From: Verrucomicrobiota bacterium
Lineage (GTDB): Bacteria > Verrucomicrobiota > Verrucomicrobiia > Chthoniobacterales > Chthoniobacteraceae
Length of the DNA: 48,506 nt
Assembly: GCA_003402745.1 (NCBI GenBank)
Contig: QQND01000012.1
Location: forward strand, 1-48,506
Reading direction: 5' to 3'
Below are positions 41,974 through 48,506 of the stretch, one piece after another. Made by a program: the position numbers and the translations under genes. The notes beneath the pieces are model-generated. The model had not been told where the DNA came from and did not search any database. It was given only the letters and a program-made list of their open reading frames with translations. How positions within the stretch are numbered: the first letter of the stretch is position 1; each line of letters starts with the position of its first letter.

Positions 41974-43224
41974 TTATCGAACTAACTTGAAAAGGTGGGT
42001 TTCGCCACGGATAAAAAGGGCGTTATCAGCGACCGCGGGTGAGGCCAGCGTACGTTCTCCAAGTTCATTAGAAGCAATCAGCTCAAAGGCTTTTGCCGCC
42101 TTCACGACATGCGTTGTGCCCGTTTCGTTTTGGAAGTAAATCCGCCCTTCAGCAACCACAGGAGAAGCTGAGAAGTTTCCCGCCAACCGTTCACTCCAGC
42201 GGACTTCCCCCGTGAGCGCATCAACGCAGGAAGCAATTCCGGCGTCTGAAACACAAAACAACGAGTCCTCCACCACCACGACAGACGGCGTGTGAGGGGC
42301 TCCTTTTTTCAAAGTCCAGGCAACATGGTCCGCGGTTGCATCTCCAACGGCACCCTCCGGACGGATTGCGTAAAGAACAGCCGCGTCAAAACCCGAGCTC
42401 AGGAAAAGCAGGCCGTGCGCGTACACGGGCCGAGGCACAACGGAGTATCCCTCGCCGTATCCAACCTTCCATATTTCTTTCCCATCCACAGGGTTGTATG
42501 ATGCCACAAAGCCGCTCCCAGGACTCACTACCTGTACTTTCCCCTGCACATTGACAGGCTGCGGTGTGGAAAAGGAGAAATTCTTCTTCGCGGTGGTATT
42601 GCGGGGCGTCTGCCAGCGGACCGCTCCGCTAGCTGCATCAAGTCCTGCCACAAAAGGCTCGGCAGCACCGTCCCCGCTAAAAATGAGCAACCCGCCAACG
42701 AACGCAGGAGAGCCGCCGGTGCCGTGGACGGGCTTGTATTTCAAGGAAGTTTGGGTCCAAAGAATTTTACCCTCAAGATCGAGCGCGGCGGTACCCATGT
42801 GCCCGAAGTGCACGTAAATCTTTCCCTCTGAGACGATGGGAGTGGGACTGGCTGCCGTGTTTTTCTTGTGCATGGCTTTGACTTCGCCCGGTTCTGGATG
42901 AAGCACCGCCGAATTCCACAAAATCTTGCCCGTCGCCGCATCAAAACAAACGGCATTCAAACTAACTTCGCCGCCGTTGTCCGGCACGGCGCTAGTGAGA
43001 TAAACTCGACCGTCCACAACCACTGGCGAGGACCAACCCTTGCCAGGAACCTCTGCGCTCCATCCCAGGGAGGTGGTGGCACTCCACTGGACGGGCACAT
43101 TTTTCGCATCCGAGATTCCGTCTCCGGCGGGCCCCCGGAACTGGGGCCAGTCGGGGGAACTCCAGACATGACATGGGGAAAGAAGAACGGCGCAGGTTAG
43201 AAATAGGGAGCGGGGGCTGGTCAT
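41974..43224 (-). CDS. Exported PQQ-type beta-propeller protein
   Basis: The 416-residue protein has a signal peptide (to about residue 22) followed by WPQFRGPAGDGISD, a start often seen in verrucomicrobial and planctomycetal PQQ-like proteins. Repeated blades follow: SSPVVVDGRVYLTSA, CFDAATGKILWNSA, ASPTPIVSEGKIYVHFG, GLDAASGAVRWQTP, PVDGKEIWKV, CVDALTGEVRWSERL and AGNFSASPVVAEGRIYF. This is the WD-like/PQQ propeller fold used by dehydrogenases and by scaffolds such as BamB; no catalytic PQQ ligand set can be confirmed, so it is probably a structural or scaffold protein. The frame opens 17 codons upstream; 43224 gives the signal peptide. Gap to the FAD gene is 50 bases. Confidence 0.85.
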   Translation of the reverse strand: MTSPRSLFLTCAVLLSPCHVWSSPDWPQFRGPAGDGISDAKNVPVQWSATTSLGWSAEVPGKGWSSPVVVDGRVYLTSAVPDNGGEVSLNAVCFDAATGKILWNSAVLHPEPGEVKAMHKKNTAASPTPIVSEGKIYVHFGHMGTAALDLEGKILWTQTSLKYKPVHGTGGSPAFVGGLLIFSGDGAAEPFVAGLDAASGAVRWQTPRNTTAKKNFSFSTPQPVNVQGKVQVVSPGSGFVASYNPVDGKEIWKVGYGEGYSVVPRPVYAHGLLFLSSGFDAAVLYAIRPEGAVGDATADHVAWTLKKGAPHTPSVVVVEDSLFCVSDAGIASCVDALTGEVRWSERLAGNFSASPVVAEGRIYFQNETGTTHVVKAAKAFELIASNELGERTLASPAVADNALFIRGETHLFKLVR

Positions 43225-43274
43225 GCAGCAATGCTGCCCAGAGCAGCCCCTAATAAGCAAGCGCTCGCGAACCA

Positions 43275-44501
43275 CTAAAGAAGTGCCTCAGCCACCATTC
43301 TCCCCGTAGCCATCGCCGCATTCAGAGAAGGGTAGGCCATATGATCGCCGCACACGTAAACCCCATTGTGTTTGTGGGCACGCGCCACCCGCGTACCTCC
43401 CACTGGGAGCGCACGGGGAATTTCGTAAGAGCGCAGGTGTCTCCACTTCAACACCTGCGGGCCAAACCATTCAGCCAGTTCCACAAGAACTTTCACCAGC
43501 AAAGCCTGGGAGGAGAGGCCGTGCAAGCCGTGCGCGCTCACAGAAACCAGTGTCTGTCCGGGGGGCGCGATCTCGGGCGCAATGTCCGAAGGAAAACAGA
43601 CGTTGTGCACGAGAGCATTTGGAGACGCGTTCAGCCGCAAGTACCCGTCGCCTTTGCCCGGGCTCGCGGGTGCTGCAAAATAGAGACAAGTCGTCCGTCT
43701 CCAAAATGCCGGAGCCACAAGACCCCGAAGCAGACCAAAAGCCGCAGAACCTTCCACAGCAAGGACTACCGCAGATCCTGACAGTTTGGTTCCGTCCTTC
43801 AGACAAACGCTGTTTTTATCCACGCTCGTCACAGGCGAAGACAACAAGAGCGCGGCCGCCGGCAATCCCGCCGCAATTTGTTCTGGAATGCGTTGCATCC
43901 CACCCCGCGGGAGCACAGCACGCCCGAGAAGAAACTGTTTAAAAACAAAACTAAAAAAAGCCCGGTCCACCGAAAGCGAGCGATCCAGAAAAACGCCTCC
44001 AAAAAAAGGCCTGAAAAAGCTTTCGACACACCTTTCGCTGAAACCCTGCTCTTCCAAAAATTCCAACACCCCACCCCCATCCTGAGATAAAAGCGATTCG
44101 GACGATTTAAAGGCGACGCAACACGCCAACCGGGCCAGCCGTAACTTGTCGGCGAGCGACCCAATGGGGGACCTAAGAGCCGCTGGTAAGGCCCAAAGAT
44201 CCCGGAAGGGATCCCTCAAAATAGTTTCAGTGCCGTCCGACAAACGAATCGCAGCCCCGGAGCGAAAAGCGCGCGGTTCAAGCTTCTCAAGATCAAGCTG
44301 CCGGACAACTTCGGGGTATGCGCTTAAAAGCACTTGGAAACCGCGATCCAAAATGAACCCGTCTTCTGTGCGATCCGAACGGACGCGGCCGCCGACAGCA
44401 TCAGATGCTTCCAAAAGAATAAAAGAGCGCCCTGCGCGGTGTAGTTGGGCTGCACAAGTCAGGCCCGCCATTCCAGCGCCAACAATAAGAACCGGCGCCA
44501 T
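43275..44501 (-). CDS. FAD-dependent amine oxidase/phytoene desaturase-like protein
   Basis: A 408-residue flavoprotein with VLIVGAGMAGLTCAAQLHRAG at the start (FAD-binding GxGxxG), LLEASDAVGGRVRSD for the second part of the fold, and VYVCGDHMAYPSLNAAMATGR near the C-terminus. This is the flavin amine oxidase / protoporphyrinogen oxidase / phytoene desaturase superfamily; the substrate is not visible. It is about 100 residues shorter than phytoene desaturases. A GLFLDRGFQVLLSAYPE segment (residues about 50-67) is typical of a group of uncharacterised bacterial members. The upstream TTG at 44525 would add eight residues; ATG 44501 lies five bases after the plsC stop and is preferred. Confidence 0.8.
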   Translation of the reverse strand: MAPVLIVGAGMAGLTCAAQLHRAGRSFILLEASDAVGGRVRSDRTEDGFILDRGFQVLLSAYPEVVRQLDLEKLEPRAFRSGAAIRLSDGTETILRDPFRDLWALPAALRSPIGSLADKLRLARLACCVAFKSSESLLSQDGGGVLEFLEEQGFSERCVESFFRPFFGGVFLDRSLSVDRAFFSFVFKQFLLGRAVLPRGGMQRIPEQIAAGLPAAALLLSSPVTSVDKNSVCLKDGTKLSGSAVVLAVEGSAAFGLLRGLVAPAFWRRTTCLYFAAPASPGKGDGYLRLNASPNALVHNVCFPSDIAPEIAPPGQTLVSVSAHGLHGLSSQALLVKVLVELAEWFGPQVLKWRHLRSYEIPRALPVGGTRVARAHKHNGVYVCGDHMAYPSLNAAMATGRMVAEALL

Positions 44502-44506
44502 GGAGT

Positions 44507-45130
44507 TCACTCCCGTTCGGGGCAACGCAGTGCAGCAATGCGCTCCATAATATTGTCGCTGAGTTTTTTGTAAACCGTCTTAGGATCGCCTTCGCAGTCC
44601 TGTTTAGAAAACTGCAACACCTCACCAACGACGATGGTGATGGGGACGAATCGGATGATTCCGGAGTCTTTGGGAAACGCTTTGTGGGCACCGAAGATGC
44701 GCATCGGAACCACGGGCGCTAAGGTTTTTGCGACGATCATTCCCGTGCCGGGCTGGGCGGCCTGAAGGCTGCCATCCTTGGAGCGCGTGCCTTCCGGAAA
44801 AATTACTGTCGCGTTTCCTGCCTTAAGCACCCTGATGACGGCCTTGATCGCACTCATGTCGGAGCCGCCTTGGTCATAGGGTATGACGTTCAATTTTGGC
44901 AAAAGCCGCCCCAAGATTGGGATGTCCGAAAGGGACTTTCGCGCAAGGTAGGAAATATCCCGGTCACAGGCAATCCCCGCAAGCGGCGGGTCGAGAAAGC
45001 TCTGGTGATTCATCGCCAGCAAAAGCGGCCCCTCCGCCGGGATGACTTCGCGATTGATCACCCGGAAATCAAAACAGCAATGGCCGATAGCGCGGCTCAA
45101 ATAGTAGGCGGTCTGATAAACGAGCCCCAT
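44507..45130 (-). CDS. plsC: 1-acyl-glycerol-3-phosphate acyltransferase
   Basis: PlsC adds the second acyl chain to lysophosphatidic acid on the inner membrane, giving phosphatidic acid for phospholipid synthesis. The 207-residue protein has the acceptor motif NHQSFLD (41-47, with His42 and Asp47), GGSDMSAIKA, FPEGTRS (111-117) and PVVPMRIFGA, all of the LPLAT family. A hydrophobic N-terminal helix is expected. The frame starts with a TTG at 45139, but the ATG three codons later (45130) was chosen. It follows cmk by 20 bases, as often found for cmk-plsC pairs, so lipid synthesis is coupled with nucleotide supply. Confidence 0.88.
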   Translation of the reverse strand: MGLVYQTAYYLSRAIGHCCFDFRVINREVIPAEGPLLLAMNHQSFLDPPLAGIACDRDISYLARKSLSDIPILGRLLPKLNVIPYDQGGSDMSAIKAVIRVLKAGNATVIFPEGTRSKDGSLQAAQPGTGMIVAKTLAPVVPMRIFGAHKAFPKDSGIIRFVPITIVVGEVLQFSKQDCEGDPKTVYKKLSDNIMERIAALRCPERE

Positions 45131-45150
45131 AAGTGGCAATTCTTGGAAGC

Positions 45151-45804
45151 TTACCGCGCCTGCGGTGTAATACCTTTGGCATCAAGCTTTTTAAATATAT
45201 TCTCCACGACCTCATCGACGCTTGAATACGAGCTGTCAATGACCTCGGCATCCGGGGCGACAGCCAAGGGTGAGTCTTTGCGGGTGGAGTCCATGGCATC
45301 CCGCTGCACTACAGAATCATGGAGGCCCTGTCCCGCCCTGCGCGCCGCTCGCACCTCAGGCGAGGCGTCGATGTAAAATTTGTGAGGCGTGTTAGGAAAT
45401 ACGACGGTACCAATGTCTCGCCCTTCCACGACTGCCGGCTGGCGCTCGGCATAGCCGCGTTGCATTGCCACAAGACGCCGCCTTACAAGTGGTTGCGAAG
45501 CAATTTTTGAAACGACTGCATTCACTTGAGGGCTCACCAGAGCCTCTCCCGGATCTACCCCGTTAATCAGAAAATAAGATTGTCCGCCGTCAGTGCAACA
45601 TTCCAGGGCGGTGGTCTCAAGCAAATGCTCAACGGCGGAGGCATCCGAGGGATCGATCGCCAATTGAAGGGCGTGCCAGGTAACAGCTCGATACATCGCG
45701 CCAGTGTTGACGTAGACAAATCCAAGCCGTTGCGCGAGCGCGCGAGAGACGCTGCTTTTGCCGGATGCCGCCGGTCCGTCGATAGCGATGACAATGTGCT
45801 GCAT
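45151..45804 (-). CDS. cmk: Cytidylate kinase
   Basis: Cmk phosphorylates CMP and dCMP with ATP to feed CTP, dCTP and CDP-lipid synthesis. The 217-residue protein has the P-loop IDGPAASGKSSVSRAL (8-23), YVNTGAMYRAVTW, VVSKIASQPLVRRRLVAMQR, VVEGRDIGTVVFPN with the substrate-binding Arg-Asp, and FYIDASPEVRAARR for the lid region. It has the long CMP-binding insert typical of bacterial Cmk. aroA ends 104 bases upstream, the largest gap in this gene run; plsC begins 20 bases downstream. No Shine-Dalgarno sequence is seen. Confidence 0.95.
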   Translation of the reverse strand: MQHIVIAIDGPAASGKSSVSRALAQRLGFVYVNTGAMYRAVTWHALQLAIDPSDASAVEHLLETTALECCTDGGQSYFLINGVDPGEALVSPQVNAVVSKIASQPLVRRRLVAMQRGYAERQPAVVEGRDIGTVVFPNTPHKFYIDASPEVRAARRAGQGLHDSVVQRDAMDSTRKDSPLAVAPDAEVIDSSYSSVDEVVENIFKKLDAKGITPQAR

Positions 45805-45908
45805 GAATTTAAAATCTGTTCAGGAATATAAGGCCCAACCGCAAAAGATGGGCTTGCATGAAAAACTCGCAGTCCTCGAAACATTACTCTCAGCAAAACT
45901 CAAAGGGT

Positions 45909-47243
45909 TCACTCGGCACTCTCCTCATCCTGTCGTATAATCAGAGGGGTCTGCGAATGACCGGCAGCCGTAATTTTCTGGAGGACGTCATAAAATCCTG
46001 GATAGGAAGTATTCACACACTCTGTCCCCGTGATTACCGTCTCACCCTCTGCAAACAAGCCGGCAATCGCAAAGGCCATCGCGATCCGGTGATCCCCGAG
46101 ACTGTCGAGCTTTGCCCCACGCAAAGGCTGGCCTCCGGTGATCTCCAAGCCGTCAGCCTTTTCAACCACAGGTACGCCCATGGCCTTCAGATGAGACGCA
46201 ATCGCAGCCAGTCGGTCGGTCTCCTTAATTCGCAACTCTGCGGCGTCGGAAATCACAGTCGTTCCGTCCGCGAGCGCAGCCGCAACCGAGAGAATCGGCA
46301 GTTCGTCGATCACGTTTGGGATCTCCTTGCCCATGATCCGCGTCGCCTTAAGGGAAGTCCCTTCAATTTCGATCGTCCCAAACGGCTCTCCCGAGTTGCT
46401 ATGCTCAAATTCCCGCACGCGGGCTCCCATGCGGGCGAGCGTCCCCAAGAGTCCGGTGCGACTTGGATTGAGTCCCACACGGTTCACTCGAAGTCGTGCC
46501 CCGGGATGCGCAGCGGCCGCCACCAACCAAAACGCGGCGCTCGAGACATCGCCCGGCACGCGAAAATCCCTTGGCTGCGGCCGGCTTCCGCCCTGGATGG
46601 TCACCTTCAACCCCTCCCGCTTGAGCGGGATGCCGAAATACTCAAACATCCGCTCCGTGTGATCGCGGCTCAAATGAGGCTCCGTCACCGAGGTCTGACC
46701 AGACGCGAAAAGACCGGCCAGTAGAATTGCACTTTTAATCTGGGCGCTGGCGACTGGGGAAATGTAATCAATTCCTCTCAGCGCGCCGCCCTCCACCCGC
46801 AAGGGCGGACGATCCTGGGGTCCCTCGGCGTGGATGTGCGCACCCATGAGCGAGAGCGGATCGATGATCCGTTTCATCGGTCTTTTTGAAAGGGACGCAT
46901 CGCCAGTCAATCGGGTCTGAAAGGGCTGGGAGGCTAGGAGGCCCGAAAGCAACCTCATGGTGGTGCCGGAGTTTCCGCAATCCACCGCAGACGCAGGAGC
47001 CTTGAAGCGCCCCCCCGTGCCATGAATGATCAAGGTGGTGTGCGCAGGCCGTTCTATTTCAACTCCGCACGCTCTGAATGCCTCCATTGTGGATAGGCAG
47101 TCCTCGCCAGGGAGGAACCCCCGGACGACACAAGGGCCGTCCGCGAGCGAAGCCAACATGACAGAACGGTGGGAAATGCTTTTGTCCCCAGGGACTTCCA
47201 GTTCGCATTTTAAGGCCGGAGCTTTTCTTATTAGCCAATCCAT
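45909..47243 (-). CDS. aroA: 3-phosphoshikimate 1-carboxyvinyltransferase (EPSP synthase)
   Basis: AroA transfers enolpyruvate from PEP to shikimate 3-phosphate, the sixth step of the shikimate pathway. The 444-residue protein has PGDKSISHRSVMLASLA near the N-terminus, VDCGNSGTTMRLLSGLL, DASLSKRPMKRI, ASAQIKSAILLAGL, RDHTERMFEYFG, and KETDRLAAIASHLKAMG. The last part includes SLGDHRIAMAFAIAG. The pattern SRDHTERM and SAQIKSAILLAGLF agrees with the class II branch of the family, but glyphosate sensitivity cannot be read from this. It lies 36 bases after tyrA, so both aromatic-pathway genes are likely co-transcribed. Confidence 0.95.
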   Translation of the reverse strand: MDWLIRKAPALKCELEVPGDKSISHRSVMLASLADGPCVVRGFLPGEDCLSTMEAFRACGVEIERPAHTTLIIHGTGGRFKAPASAVDCGNSGTTMRLLSGLLASQPFQTRLTGDASLSKRPMKRIIDPLSLMGAHIHAEGPQDRPPLRVEGGALRGIDYISPVASAQIKSAILLAGLFASGQTSVTEPHLSRDHTERMFEYFGIPLKREGLKVTIQGGSRPQPRDFRVPGDVSSAAFWLVAAAAHPGARLRVNRVGLNPSRTGLLGTLARMGARVREFEHSNSGEPFGTIEIEGTSLKATRIMGKEIPNVIDELPILSVAAALADGTTVISDAAELRIKETDRLAAIASHLKAMGVPVVEKADGLEITGGQPLRGAKLDSLGDHRIAMAFAIAGLFAEGETVITGTECVNTSYPGFYDVLQKITAAGHSQTPLIIRQDEESAE

Positions 47244-47279
47244 GAAGTCTAAAATATTACAAGATATTAGGGGCCGTTC

Positions 47280-48143
47280 CTAACTCAGGCCGCTCTGAAG
47301 GCTTTCCCTGCGTGATTTTGCCGTTTCCAAAAATTCATGAATTCCGACGGCAGCTTCTGCATCACCAGATTCCAGTTGTCGCGCAGACTTATCCAAAATT
47401 GAAATCAACCGGCGTAGACTTTCCGCCACCGCATGCCGGTTGGAGAGCAAGATCTCCGTCCACATCGCAGGGAGCCCCGCAGCGATTCTTGTAGAATCGC
47501 GGAAGCCCGTTCCGCAAAAGCCGAAGGCTTCAGGGCACACCGCATCAACCGTGTTTACCAAAGCCGCGGCACTCAGATGCGGAAGGTGGCTGATGAGCGC
47601 GCAAATCTGGTCGTGCAACACCGGTTCCAAAGACCGAACTCGACACCCCAGACGTTCCCAGAGGGCAGTCGCTCTCTCAATGGCAACAGGCGACGTAACG
47701 CCGGATTCGGGGGTGAGGATACAAACAGCCTCGTTGAAAAGATCGGCACGGGCAGCACCTATGCCCGCCTTTTCCGAACCTGCCATCGGATGGCTTCCGA
47801 TGAATTGGGCACGGCCTTGGAGGAGCGGGGTCAATGTTCGGCATACCAACTCTTTGACACTCCCCACGTCCGTGACGAGCGCATCGGGATCCAAATCAGG
47901 CAAGATCTGCCTCACGAGTCCCTCCATTGCGCCCACGGGAACGCAGAGCAAGACGGTATCCGCGCCTGCTACGGCTTCCGTCAAACACGGCGTGACGACG
48001 TGGGCCACCGCCAGGGCGCGTACTTGTTCAACTGCGTCCGCTCGCCTAGCCCAAAGACGCACCTCCACATCCTCCTTGTCACGCAGCGCCAGAGCAACGG
48101 ATCCGCCCAGAAGCCCGGGACCAAGAATAGCGATGTGTTTCAT
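47280..48143 (-). CDS. tyrA: Prephenate/arogenate dehydrogenase
   Basis: TyrA oxidatively decarboxylates prephenate (or arogenate) with NAD(P)+ on the way to tyrosine. The 287-residue protein has the Rossmann loop IAILGPGLLGGSVALAL (4-20), ADTVLLCVPVGAM, VTDVGSVKE and the catalytic HPMAGSEKAGIGAARADLF, with the all-alpha dimer domain behind it (LISHLPHLSAAALVNT). It lacks a chorismate mutase or ACT domain, so it is a stand-alone dehydrogenase. The frame opens 19 codons upstream; 48143 matches the family start. It heads the tyrA-aroA-cmk-plsC run, starting 69 bases after the partial gene at the right edge. Confidence 0.93.
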   Translation of the reverse strand: MKHIAILGPGLLGGSVALALRDKEDVEVRLWARRADAVEQVRALAVAHVVTPCLTEAVAGADTVLLCVPVGAMEGLVRQILPDLDPDALVTDVGSVKELVCRTLTPLLQGRAQFIGSHPMAGSEKAGIGAARADLFNEAVCILTPESGVTSPVAIERATALWERLGCRVRSLEPVLHDQICALISHLPHLSAAALVNTVDAVCPEAFGFCGTGFRDSTRIAAGLPAMWTEILLSNRHAVAESLRRLISILDKSARQLESGDAEAAVGIHEFLETAKSRRESLQSGLS

Positions 48144-48212
48144 TAAAAAGATCCCCGACCGTGCAGGGGTGCCACTGGCCCAGGGAAAGACCCGATCCAA
48201 AAATACTGATCC

Positions 48213-48506
48213 TTATGGCACCAACATGATCTTGCCGGACTGCGGATCCCGAACTTCCGTTCCGGGAGGAAAGCCGGTTGCGTCAAGAGTTTTGCCGTCG
48301 TAAGGACTGATGATCCAGTTGCGATTTCGCGGCGAACGTTTCGCATATTCGGGCCCTCCGGTCTTGTTCTGAGGAGCGGGGACCGGTTGCGGAACAGGAT
48401 CAGGCAAAGGAGCCGGTGTTTGCGGAGCTGACGAGCGGGCCGGGCTGGTGTTGGCTCCCGCGCCCCCAATGCCCTGCCCGCCCTGCGGCGTTGGAGCGTC
48501 CTGCTG
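48213..48506 (-). CDS. Proline-rich protein, C-terminal part only
   Basis: The gene enters from the right edge; 97 codons and the stop are visible. The visible part starts with a Pro/Gln/Gly/Ala-rich stretch and ends in a short domain, RNWIISPYDGKTLDATGFPP then GTEVRDPQSGKIMLVP. Short endings of this build (SPY, GFPPGTEV-x-DP-x-x-GK-I-x-x-VP) recur in verrucomicrobial exported or lipid-anchored proteins in my recollection, but no function is known to me. The N-terminus is missing, so export cannot be judged. Confidence 0.6.
   Translation of the reverse strand, partial: QQDAPTPQGGQGIGGAGANTSPARSSAPQTPAPLPDPVPQPVPAPQNKTGGPEYAKRSPRNRNWIISPYDGKTLDATGFPPGTEVRDPQSGKIMLVP

Noticed and set aside
45909-47243. 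Glyphosate tolerance of the class II-like EPSP synthase
   Set aside because: The segment around CGNSGTTMR has the usual glycine; tolerance cannot be read from class membership alone.
1-48506. tRNA or rRNA genes, CRISPR arrays, insertion sequences or prophage genes
   Set aside because: No cloverleaf or conserved rRNA stretch, no regularly spaced repeats with unique spacers, and no transposase, integrase or phage structural motifs were found on either strand.

Overview
The window looks like a chromosomal segment from a member of the Verrucomicrobiota; I cannot fix the class. The evidence is indirect. It has a murC-murB fusion, a small LysM membrane protein inside the division and cell wall (dcw) cluster, a divergent FtsZ with a very long linker, a DUF1080 protein, a secreted SGNH hydrolase and PQQ-propeller proteins, and a K+-independent proton pyrophosphatase. 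MurE carries the DNPR motif, so the peptidoglycan should contain meso-diaminopimelate. Most start codons lack a Shine-Dalgarno sequence. I see no tRNA, rRNA, insertion sequence, prophage or CRISPR array.

Left region (1-5,900). The 5' end of an IscA/ErpA/HesB-type gene runs off the left edge. It is followed by two genes for exported proteins (an alpha/beta hydrolase and an unrecognised protein), an SGNH hydrolase, pdxH (vitamin B6), a DUF1080 protein and a DhnA/LsrF-type class I aldolase. Several converge on hairpins that look like terminators.

Dcw cluster (5,915-26,038, all on the minus strand). The order of transcription is mraZ, rsmH, ftsL, ftsI, murE, murF, mraY, murD, LysM gene, ftsW, murG, murC-murB, ddl, ftsQ, ftsA, ftsZ. 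Many neighbours overlap by 4 or 8 bases or abut, so this is probably one long co-transcribed and translationally coupled unit. Four direct repeats with a 10-base period upstream of mraZ match the known MraZ operator layout. The set makes lipid II from UDP-MurNAc and D-Ala-D-Ala (MurC to MurG, MraY, Ddl), polymerises it at the septum (FtsW, FtsI) and positions synthesis through FtsZ, FtsA, FtsQ and FtsL.

Middle region (26,039-35,020). A degraded, Wzz-like fragment lies upstream of the dcw operator. Next come a small exported protein with a possible His/Cys dyad, a short-chain dehydrogenase, a divergent FAD-dependent reductase of the geranylgeranyl reductase type, and hflK-hflC preceded by an unrecognised repeat-containing membrane protein. 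A D,D-carboxypeptidase and bioF form a plus-strand pair.

Right region (35,046-48,506, all minus strand). This holds hppA, the arginine genes argD-argF (ending at a clear intrinsic terminator), and a run of closely spaced genes: tyrA, aroA, cmk, plsC, an FAD amine-oxidase-like protein, a PQQ beta-propeller protein and a type IV pilus retraction ATPase. The ATPase is the most unusual gene here: it is a single polypeptide joining a PilU-like half to a PilT-like half. The right edge cuts a gene for a proline-rich protein with a short conserved C-terminal domain.

The strongest leads for new biology are the PilU-PilT fusion, the FtsZ with altered catalytic T7-loop residues, the LysM protein and long FtsQ extension in the division cluster, the exported His/Cys-dyad protein, and the tandem-repeat membrane protein next to HflKC.
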